DNA of 64,000 bases, taken from assembly GCA_937959115.1 (NCBI GenBank), contig CALGAW010000066.1, forward strand, positions 1 through 64,000, written 5' to 3'. The DNA comes from an uncultured Saprospiraceae bacterium. Lineage in GTDB: Bacteria; Bacteroidota; Bacteroidia; Chitinophagales; Saprospiraceae. This document shows, one piece after another, positions 38,801 to 47,000 of this stretch (positions within the stretch are counted from its first letter, which is position 1; every line of letters starts with the position of its first letter). Made by a program: the position numbers and the translations under genes. The notes beneath the pieces are model-generated. The model was given only the letters and a program-made list of their open reading frames with translations. It ran no database searches and was not told the DNA's origin.

Positions 38801-41740
38801 TGGCAAATTGGAAAAATCTGGTATTGCCCCAGTAATGTCAGACCATTCGAGATTTAAACTCTCTAAATTTGGTAGATTTGAAAAGTCTGGAAGTGGACTA
38901 TTAATTCCAAATTCTACTAGCCTTAAAAAAGTGAGGTTTGGTAAGTTTGAAAAATCTGGAATTGGCCCCTCCGAATGACGAACATCAATATATAGAAAAG
39001 CTAGATTGGTTAAATTCGAAAAGTCTGGCATTGGACCCTCCATACGGCTAAATTCTAAATGTTCAAGGTAATTCAAACTGGAAAAATCCGGAATTGGTCC
39101 TATTCCTAGAACATCCATTTTAGTAACGCCTAAGTTATTGCGTTCAACTCCAAACCAAGTTGATATAGGTTGACTCAAGTCCCAAGCCTTATACCAATTT
39201 GGGCCATCTCTCATTTCGTAGAAAATCACTAAATCCATAGAGTCTTTTGCCAACGGGCGATCTTCTATGACAAACAAATACAAATGGGCTGTATCCCAAA
39301 TCACACCATTTGTAACAACATACTGAATCGTATCCCGTCCCATTGATGAAGGAAGATAGGTATATTCGCCTTGTGTGTCAATCAACAAACTACCATTAGA
39401 TTGAGCAACCGGATCCCATCCAACAAAGGTCCAAGTAGAATCTATCGAATAGTCATTCTGTAGCAGATTCCTAGAAAGTGTCTCATTCATATTGAGCACA
39501 CCCCAATCGTCCATTGCCCATTTAGGAGTAGGGATTTCTCTTACCTTTACTGTAATCAATCCAGTATCACAACGCACTGGGATCCCAGAATCACAAATTT
39601 GGTATTGGAAACTAAAAGTCCCAATAAAAGAAGGGTCTACATTTACTCTCACGATCCCACTAGAGTTGATCGAAGCTATTCCTTCAGAAGAAGATGGTAG
39701 TGTTATGAATGAAACAGATTTTGTATCAATTCCTACATCATCTAGATCATTCGTCCAAACCTTAATATCTTCAAAAAAGCCCTGAGCCGTTGAGATCACA
39801 TCTTCATTTGCGATTGGAGGTAAGTTGTTTGTATTTTGTATTGTAAAATAACTAGAGCTAATGCCTCGCAATGCAGGATTACTCGTTTCTGAAATTTGTA
39901 TCAAAGCTGACTGCGAATAGACTTGGGGAACCTGCCACAAGTAACTCCCACCCTTATATGATATCGTTTGAGCAATCGGCAACCAAGAAACACCTCCGTT
40001 TGTAGAATACTGAATATCGACAGAAGAAATGGACAAGCTGGTGTCCCACTGGATCAAAGTAAACAGTCCACCATAAATCGTATCACCAGAGGCAGGAACA
40101 ACCCCGTTAATAGTAGCCTGAGAAGACATCCCAAGTCCTACCTCATTCCAAGCAGCCTCCACATCTGCAATCATCACTGGAGTAAACTGTGATAGGAGGT
40201 TCGCAACAACAATCGAGTTATTTCTTAGATCCAAGTAATCAGAATAGGGTTGTAAGTAAAACAACGTTTCATACATTAAATCTGTCGCAGCAGGAAGTCC
40301 AATACCGTTTACTGTTGTTCCATTTCCATGTGCGAGGAGATGAAACCAATAGCTGTAAACGGAAGAATTGGTGTGCACGCCCCAGTTATCGCTAGGTGTT
40401 GTGTGCCAATGTTGCCCTTTATAAACCTTTGGTGCATTAAAACTCGTTGGGTCTGCCAAGTTCCGAATTCCAAGATTATTCGGTATTCCGTTGTTTTGAG
40501 TAATTTTTCCGCCTACTCTCCAGTCTGCAGTTCCTAGCACATGGCGCTCGATCAACTCTCCAAATATATCGCAGTAAGCTTCTTCGATGGCGCCACTTTC
40601 TCCACCATACTGGAAGCCAACAATCTCATCCAGCATGGCATGCGTATATTCATGTGCTACAATATCTAGTGATGTAGGAGCTGAAAGCGTGGTACCATTT
40701 CCAACACCATACACCAAATTATGTCCATCCCAAAATGCATTGGCCGCAGGGTAGCCGATCTGAGCGCGAATTTTCTTCCCTGTACCATCATAACCATCCC
40801 TACCTAATTCTACATTAAGGAATTCTACGAACTTCTCTATTCCCCAATGAACATCTAGGGCATCAGGGTTGTTGTTCCAAGTCGTCGATAAACTGGTAAT
40901 GGGTTGACCTATTCCTAAATTGGAGCCAGTGTACCTGCGTGTCTCGACATCTTCGCTTTCCAGTTCAAAGTGGTTCCCTTTGTGCTTACAGGTGAAGGAC
41001 TTGTTTCCGTTGTAATTCGTAGGGCCGTTGCCTGAGACATGCGTATGCCTCAAGAGCGAAACTTTTTTTAGCACTGTGCCCGAATTTGCATCTACATGAA
41101 ACTGAATGTGATCATGTGGATCTGCGCTGTATACATTGAACTTCCAAGCTAATCTGTAATCAGCATTTGGTGTTTTGGTATCTGGTAAGATGACCAATTG
41201 TCCCTTTGGAAAATAGGTTGCTGTCTGATCATTTTTTTCTGCTTGAAGGCTAGATTCCATATCCGCAATTTCCCAGGCGTATTTAATGTTGTTGTCTTTT
41301 ACTTTGCTAAGGGCGATGGACTCTGAGAGTGTCGGGGTAGTGTTCACTGACAGCTCGGAAACCATTGTCCCGTTTACAGCGTTGAGTGTTCCGTTTTCTT
41401 CATGCAATATGATGTATTGTCCTTCGACTGGGATCCCATTCCAAGTTTGTTGGTAGCGGTGGTGTGTTTTTCCGTTTTTGCTGTGCTGAACGGCTGTTTT
41501 ACGGAGATCAGAATTAGGCGTGCGACAAAGAACTGACTTCTTGTTTGCAATAAACTGATCAGCTTTTATAGCATGTTTATTATCAAGGATTAAAGCCTTC
41601 GAAGTAGGTGAAAAACTTGTGGTAGTCGGCTGTGTGCTCGAATTCTTGTTTAGTAGCTTGCTGACATCTAATACCTCAGTCTGACCTGAAATTTCAATAA
41701 AAAACAACAAAATGCTTGCAAGGAAAACTAACTTTCTCAT
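35891..41740 (-). CDS. Giant secreted protein 2: M4 metalloprotease with LRR, dockerin-like repeats, SprB repeats and recurring module
   Basis: 1949 residues. Signal peptide, then an FTP-type propeptide (about 60-230). A thermolysin-family catalytic domain carries HEYTH at 363-367, the third zinc ligand in AIEEAYCD (Glu387) and GVHTNSSV. It continues with a beta-sandwich and cadherin-like region (about 540-850) and some eleven to twelve leucine-rich repeats of the PDFSNLPNLxxL type (about 865-1170). An Ig-like part and two dockerin-like calcium loops (NFDGIVN near 1338 and ANGDGIIS near 1392) follow, then two SprB-like repeats (about 1590-1726). The recurring module ends the protein (1732-1949: LEGAYD, DWIYVDF, THRNHLP, GQKEM, DADVTGLDRILF). 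No canonical T9SS sorting domain. Transcribed divergently from the gene at 42452. Confidence 0.88.
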   Translation of the reverse strand: MRKLVFLASILLFFIEISGQTEVLDVSKLLNKNSSTQPTTTSFSPTSKALILDNKHAIKADQFIANKKSVLCRTPNSDLRKTAVQHSKNGKTHHRYQQTWNGIPVEGQYIILHEENGTLNAVNGTMVSELSVNTTPTLSESIALSKVKDNNIKYAWEIADMESSLQAEKNDQTATYFPKGQLVILPDTKTPNADYRLAWKFNVYSADPHDHIQFHVDANSGTVLKKVSLLRHTHVSGNGPTNYNGNKSFTCKHKGNHFELESEDVETRRYTGSNLGIGQPITSLSTTWNNNPDALDVHWGIEKFVEFLNVELGRDGYDGTGKKIRAQIGYPAANAFWDGHNLVYGVGNGTTLSAPTSLDIVAHEYTHAMLDEIVGFQYGGESGAIEEAYCDIFGELIERHVLGTADWRVGGKITQNNGIPNNLGIRNLADPTSFNAPKVYKGQHWHTTPSDNWGVHTNSSVYSYWFHLLAHGNGTTVNGIGLPAATDLMYETLFYLQPYSDYLDLRNNSIVVANLLSQFTPVMIADVEAAWNEVGLGMSSQATINGVVPASGDTIYGGLFTLIQWDTSLSISSVDIQYSTNGGVSWLPIAQTISYKGGSYLWQVPQVYSQSALIQISETSNPALRGISSSYFTIQNTNNLPPIANEDVISTAQGFFEDIKVWTNDLDDVGIDTKSVSFITLPSSSEGIASINSSGIVRVNVDPSFIGTFSFQYQICDSGIPVRCDTGLITVKVREIPTPKWAMDDWGVLNMNETLSRNLLQNDYSIDSTWTFVGWDPVAQSNGSLLIDTQGEYTYLPSSMGRDTIQYVVTNGVIWDTAHLYLFVIEDRPLAKDSMDLVIFYEMRDGPNWYKAWDLSQPISTWFGVERNNLGVTKMDVLGIGPIPDFSSLNYLEHLEFSRMEGPMPDFSNLTNLAFLYIDVRHSEGPIPDFSNLPNLTFLRLVEFGINSPLPDFSNLPNLESLNLEWSDITGAIPDFSNLPNLETIDFQNSQLSGSIPGFSNLPNLAYLNLENNQLTGSIPDFSNLPNLQSINVDYNQLTGSIPSFSNLNQLHTIRMTSNSLSGPIPEFLNLTNLVNLWLNGNNLSGSIPEFLNSPNISNLILLDNQLTGPIPNFSHINFIGNFNFSSNKLSGTLPNFGYLGFGASLNVSDNRLTFDGMAGTITNSGFAYAPQKNIPVIQQGKKLHINPGGDPTKNKITWYRSVNGITVDSAFAPNFYQPQITGYYHCKVTNDVVTQPWTPSKNLVLRSDTVYFVPSCNFISELQTNITVCRADSIDSGFPGMNSYIWLFNGDTLGTSQKLAVYQPGTYIIQMQDSCMNPLVVDSTNVTIDYTCIWPGDTNFDGIVNHYDLQNIGLHYGATGSSRNAPIVAFNAAQSANWSQQTNGGLDLKHVDANGDGIISSSDQDVILANFGKSWGNYTPPVDSAISSLRIIPQINIVQNGVEEEFFIRYSLENSVDTTTNLYGLAFETIIQAPQDISDQIALENNHLPGASKFLSISESAGYNQIQNAFTKIDLTDAILQDANTNLFSVSIGTEMDLPSGDTVSLIQVSTENVRLTRIDGSFGVGQSSMNVQGGTTEITYTEDLAFALTTKPVYCEVNGEIDMQVLKGTAPYSFQWSANANGQTTASATGLTVGTYEVTVTDALANSVSAQISVDGIDKISVNPITTDPTPGQSNGAISLNLSGGSGPFDIEWNTGDVGPSINNLAAGRYIALVNDLATCAESFRFDLGVTPLDLKVYLEGAYDPSIGLMSDDLRTKQVLPLIDPYDYTNSVSSSIFEVSGENAITDWIYVDFTDNNFQTIYSFPALVQRDGDIVGMDGLTHPFIEDVPKGKYNVILTHRNHLPVTYPLSVEGPTEILSHDFTKVDSYKSFGFGQKEMMPGKWVMYTGNGEQTNLELFDINGIDIILWHKTNGVFSIYNNYDYNLDADVTGLDRILFNSNNGVFTTF

Positions 41741-41934
41741 TACTTGTTCTGTTTTAGTTTATTTAGAATAATGCTAGAAATTAACAAGAACTAATTTTTA
41801 ATTATTTCACAAAAAAGCCTCCACCGCCATCTACTTTTTACTTATATGTTATTTTCTTTCATCACCCAATTAAATACATTAGAATCACGTCGTATGTATT
41901 TACTGTTAATAATAAGCAAATTAAACTTAATAGG

Positions 41935-42127
41935 CTTTAAGAGAGGGTTCGTTTTCCAATTTGATAAAGCAAAAAAACAGGTGTTTGTTTGATATTTTGA
42001 AGCTCTTTTGTCTAAATTTTATGTATTTTTCGATAAAAAAAGAGATAATTTTCTTTTAATCATCCCCTAAAAGAATTCACTTCAGCGTTTTATACAAAAT
42101 TAGTTCATTATAAATTCAAACTGAGTA
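41935..42127 (+). pseudogene. Degraded 5' fragment of a second copy of the 42452 gene
   Basis: This stretch aligns, with small indels, to 42507-42705 of the intact gene downstream. Shared runs include TGTTTGA-ATTTTGAAGC, TTTTCTTT-AAT and AATTCACTTCA. In one ungapped 35-base stretch (from 41986 against 42559) 29 bases agree. The reading frame is destroyed. It sits upstream of the intact M4 protease gene just as the intact gene sits upstream of the protease-gene remnant at 42153, so both belong to one tandem duplication. Confidence 0.7.
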
Positions 42128-42152
42128 ACATAGTTAAGACTGTTGTTTTAAT

Positions 42153-42406
42153 TAATAGGTTGTAAATACTCCATTATTATATTGAATAATGATTAATATT
42201 CTATCCAAACCATTGACATCTGCATCTAGATTATAGTCAGAGTTGTTGTAGATAGAAAAAACAAAAAAATACTTGCAAGAAAAACTAACTTTCTCATCAC
42301 TTGTTTTGTTTTACTTAATAGTATAATGATAGAAATTAACAAGAACTAATTTTTAATTATTTCACAAAAATGCTTGCACCGCCATCTATTATTTACTAAT
42401 ATGTCA
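42153..42406 (-). pseudogene. Collapsed second copy of the M4 protease gene (3' end joined to 5' end)
   Basis: Bases 42153-42264 repeat the last codons of the 35891-41740 gene (35888-35996), with a small insertion. Bases 42263-42406 repeat its first ten codons and upstream region (41705-41848). About 5.7 kb between them is missing, and the join falls in an AAAAAAC run present at both original sites, suggesting deletion by microhomology. The surviving ATG (42295-42297) reads only 23 codons: signal-peptide start MRKLVFLASI, then out-of-frame module sequence to TAG. Confidence 0.85.
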
Positions 42407-42451
42407 CTTCTTATCTAAAAGCATAAGAAGTACAAATTAAAGTTAATCAAC

Positions 42452-43891
42452 ATGCAATTGTTTTTAATTCTGAGGGGCTTAAACAAAATGGAGTTCAAAA
42501 AGCTAGAAGAGATGGTGTATTCTCCTTATTTCAATAAAAGCAAAAAATGCAGGGAGTTGTTTGAGATTTTGAAGCCATTTTATCCAAATTTCAATGATTC
42601 TTTACTGAATAAGGAGGCACTTTTCTTTCAATTATATCCTGAAAAGAAAAAATTCACTTCAACTTTTCATACAATAATGAGTCAATTGCAAGATTTAGCT
42701 GAGGAACATTTGATACAGCTAGAGCTAAATGATCGACTATTATATAAAAAGCATTTATTGTTAAAGTCCCACCTGAAAAAAGGTTTTCATCGGAGATTTA
42801 GTGCTCAATACAAGGAAACAATGGATCGATTTGCAAACATTAAGAAAAGGGATTCAATAAATTTTCTTGAAAAATATCTGATTGAGCTTGATTTTTATAA
42901 TTATGAAAAGGTGGTCAAAGGAAGAGATAAACCACCAAATCCAGCTGCACTTTCAAAGAATCTTGATTCCTTTTTTTGGATACAGAAACTGATTCTTGCT
43001 TGTGAAAGTGAAGTATTTTCCAACATTTCTTCAACAGTAGATTCAGACAAAAACGAACTTATTAAATTATCTTTTGAAGAAGAAAAGAGCAAACTGCAAT
43101 TAAATGAAAATTTTACTCAAGATCACCTCAGTTTATTATTTCAAAGTCTGTTACGCTGTATTCAACAACCTGATGATGAGGAAAAATTTGACAAATTCTT
43201 AACCTTGTTTTTAACTACTGACCCAAGATTAGTTGATAAGGAAGAGTACAACGAGTTTTTCATTCATTCAATCAATTATTGTATCATCAAAATAATACAA
43301 GGAAAGGGGGAATATAGAAATAAGCTGTTTGACCTCTACAAACTGATTGTAGATTTTGAACTGATTTATGAAAATGGGTATCTAAATTTAAACAGAGTTA
43401 AAAACATAATTAGTTGTGCTGCTCAAGTGGGTGAGTTGGAATGGGCAGAATCCTTTTTGGAAAACTACAAGGACACCATTCATCCTGATCAATTAAATAG
43501 TGCCTACCATTTCTATTTGGCTGTCATTTATTTCTATAAAGAGCAATTTGATGACGCAATCAAATACCTGAGTAGGATTGAAACTGATATAGACAAGTAT
43601 TATTCATTAAACAGAACCACTTTTTTGATACGATGTTATTACGAGAATAAATCTAGGTTCGTATTTGAAAATACATGTAAAACATTTCGAGCGAATCTAA
43701 AACGAAATAAAAAACTAACGACAAAAGAAAAACAGAGCTTTAATGCGTTTACTCGGCTCGCGGTTTTTATTCACCAATACAGAAATGGACTCGGAAGTAA
43801 AACAAAACAACAGCTTCTGGAGCTAGTCAACAAAGCAAACCCCATCACACACAAGCAATGGTTATTAGCAAAATTGGAGGAGCTGAAGTAA
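42452..43891 (+). CDS. Helical hypothetical protein (TPR-like)
   Basis: 479 residues, no signal peptide, almost entirely alpha-helical by eye, rich in Lys, Glu, Leu and aromatic residues. It opens with LNKMEFKKLEEMVYSPYFNKS followed by LFEILKPFYPNF, a pattern I associate from memory with a family of uncharacterised proteins in Saprospiria. The second half (about 330-420: AEWAESFLENYK..., then FYKEQFDDAIKYLSRIE) looks like TPR helices. An internal start at MEFKKLEE, ten codons on, is possible. It is divergent from the M4 protease gene, and that pair was once duplicated (see the pseudogenes just upstream), which supports a linked history. Function unknown. Confidence 0.65.
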   Translation: MQLFLILRGLNKMEFKKLEEMVYSPYFNKSKKCRELFEILKPFYPNFNDSLLNKEALFFQLYPEKKKFTSTFHTIMSQLQDLAEEHLIQLELNDRLLYKKHLLLKSHLKKGFHRRFSAQYKETMDRFANIKKRDSINFLEKYLIELDFYNYEKVVKGRDKPPNPAALSKNLDSFFWIQKLILACESEVFSNISSTVDSDKNELIKLSFEEEKSKLQLNENFTQDHLSLLFQSLLRCIQQPDDEEKFDKFLTLFLTTDPRLVDKEEYNEFFIHSINYCIIKIIQGKGEYRNKLFDLYKLIVDFELIYENGYLNLNRVKNIISCAAQVGELEWAESFLENYKDTIHPDQLNSAYHFYLAVIYFYKEQFDDAIKYLSRIETDIDKYYSLNRTTFLIRCYYENKSRFVFENTCKTFRANLKRNKKLTTKEKQSFNAFTRLAVFIHQYRNGLGSKTKQQLLELVNKANPITHKQWLLAKLEELK

Positions 43892-44099
43892 TTTTGTAAG
43901 TTATAACAGATCAATAAACTGAATAATGTAGATGAAACAAAGACAAAGCTCAATGATTGTGCGATTGCATTTTATTTCTAAGTGTTTGTTTCAAGCCAAT
44001 TATATGATAAATAAAAAAGCTATCTTTAGTTACGGAACGTAAAAATCTTCATAGGAAAGTGAATCTCCTTCCATTCATATTCCTGATAATTTTATACGC

Positions 44100-47000
44100 A
44101 TGAACTACTTCAAAATCTGTTTAACGACCCTATCTTTTTTCCTCTTTTTAAATATAAATTCGGTGACTGGAACCACTTGGGAAGTTGGTCCTACAAGAAC
44201 CTACACCACACCTAGTCAAGTTTCATCGCTAGTTGGCAACGGAGACACGGTAGCCATTGATGCAGGCACCTACCTTGGGGATGTTGCTTCTTGGTATGCA
44301 GATGACTTAACCCTTATTGGTATCGGTGGCAAAGCGCACTTGCGTGCCAATGGCAACAATGCTCAAGGCAAAGCGATCTGGGTCATCTCTGGTAACAATA
44401 ATCAAGTCATTAATATTGAATTTTCTGAGTGCACAGTCCCTGATCAAAATGGAGCAGGCATCAGACAACAAGGAACAAACCTTACCGTAAGGCATTGTTA
44501 TTTCCATGACAATGAAAACGGTATTCTAGCAGCCAACGACCCAAACAGCACTATCCTCGTCGAATTCTCCGAATTTGCCAATAATGGATATGGGCAAGGA
44601 TACACACACAACATCTATATCAATCGAGTACGCTCCTTTGTTTTGCAATATTGCTACATGCATCATGCAAAGGTGGGGCACAATGTAAAAAGTAGGGCGA
44701 ACCAAAACATCATCCGCTACAATAGAATAATGGATGAAAACACTGGGAATGCCAGTATGCTCTTAGACCTACCCAATGGTGGTGAATCTCTGGTGATTGG
44801 GAATTTGTTTCACCAAGGCGCGAATGCAACAAACAACAACTGCTTAACTTACGGGTTAGAAGGATTGTCCAATACATCAAACGAGCTATATGTAGTCAAC
44901 AATACATTTGTCAATAATAGATTCAACTGTGATTTTGTGACCCTGCAAACTGGTGCTGTTGCTGAACTAACCAATAATATATTTGCAGGTGTAGGAAATA
45001 TCGTTGATGGCACCGCCACACTCAACAATAATGTCAATGTCATCGACCCTACTAGTCTCAACTTTACAGACTTGCTTAATTTTGATTATAGCCTCACAGA
45101 CAATTCAACACTTGTAATTGATCAAGGCTCCACCCCCGGGAACACAAGTAGTGGCTTATCTCTTAACCCTATCCAGACTTATCTTCATCCTTTACAACAT
45201 GAGCCGCGACCAACAAATGGGCCAATTGATCCAGGAGCATATGAGCATTCAATAGACACACTACCTCCAGACAACGACCTAATCATCACCGTAAATGGAA
45301 ACGATGCAATATGTCCAGGAGATTCTACAGAACTCAGTATTTCTAGTAACTACACCACCTTTTTATGGTCTACAGGCGAGCAAAACTCCAACACCATCAT
45401 TGTCAGTGAACCAGGTATCTACTCCGTAACAGTAACGGATACAAATGGGAACAGAGAAGTGGCTTGTCGAGTGATTACGCTAAATTGCAACTGCACAGGT
45501 GCTCCAAACCAGGTGATTATAACAGAGGTTGATGGTGTTACAACCAGTAATTATCCAGTACAAATAGCACGTCCCTTCAAAAAAGGAGAGCTGCTGGAAT
45601 TCCCACAAGCAATGATCAATGGGAGTGCCATTCAAACACAAGCCCTAGTCCAAACAAGATGGGAAGATGGTTCTGTAAAACATGCCATTCTAAACTTTGT
45701 TATTCCACAGTTATCTGCCAATCAATCGCTTGAAGTGACGTTTCAAAATCAATCGTCTGGTCAACAAACAGGTTATCTCACCCAAGCAGAAATGCTCCAG
45801 TCTGTTTACAATTTTGATGCAGTAATCGAATTAAAGAATGGAGGAACAACATTAACCGCCTCTGCTCGTGCTATGCTTGCCAATGGTGATTTTGAATATT
45901 GGCTACAAGGAGAAGTTGCTACTTCTATTCTCCTAGGAGATCATTCCATTGCACGTCAATATGATATTGGATTCGACTCCTACAGATCCTTCCGCCCGTT
46001 ATTCTACGCTACCTTTTGGCATACCACCCAGCAAGTAGACATTCGCTACGTAGGGGAAATCACAAACTCAGAGTATCTGCAAGACATGACCTATGAACTT
46101 GAATTGTTTCTAGGCAATAACAATCCAACTTCTGTTTATTCAAAAGCAAGCTTTACCCACCATGCCCTCAGTCGATGGACAAAACGATATTGGCTGAACG
46201 GAGCTCCAGCCAAATCCAATACAGATCATTACTTACCCTATTTAGTAGAAACAACACTAATTCCTAACTATGATACAGACAAAGTAGTTTCAGAAGCAGA
46301 GCTTACAAGGGTTTATCAAAGCGATTATAACTCTTGGACCAATGCGGATAGAGAAATCAATGACATCGGAAATTGGACTAAATATATGCCAACGACTGGA
46401 GGAAGACGTGACATCGGGCCATTTCCAACTTGGCAAGTGCATTGGTTATATACTGGAGACTGGCGAGTGCTTGAACAAAGTGGAGGTAACGCAGACCTGG
46501 CAGGGGCTTGGCCTATGCATATGCGAGAAGGCAAATCAACAAAGTATTATGATTTAAACAAGACGATATTTGGATTAGGAAAACCTATTTCTATTAGAGA
46601 TCGTCCTACATTCTGGTTTGCCAGATTAGACTTTCTGTACACGAACCAAGATGATCGTGTCACGCCCGTCGGACCTCTTACAAATGGAGGCTGGACGCCT
46701 GACAATGCGCATCAACCAGATCCTTATTCTCTACTGTACCTATTGACTGGAGAATATTGGTATTGGGAACAACTAAATTTCTGGTCGTCCTTTGGAGCAT
46801 CTAATTCTAATGGAGCGTTTACTACTGGAACTTATGGTCGGGGACCTACAGGAGCAGAAGGCGGTATCCCAGGGCAAGTCCGCGGACAAGCTTGGGTATT
46901 CAGAACAAGAATTAGAGCTGCCATGCTAGCACCTGATAACGCACCTGAAAAAGACTACTATCAAGGGTTAACTGATGATGCGATTGCTATTTGGGAAGGA

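Noticed and set aside
38230-39150. A CRISPR array or satellite in the repetitive DNA
   Set aside because: The repeats are roughly 69-bp units inside an open frame and translate as leucine-rich repeats (PDFSNLPNL); there are no spacers.
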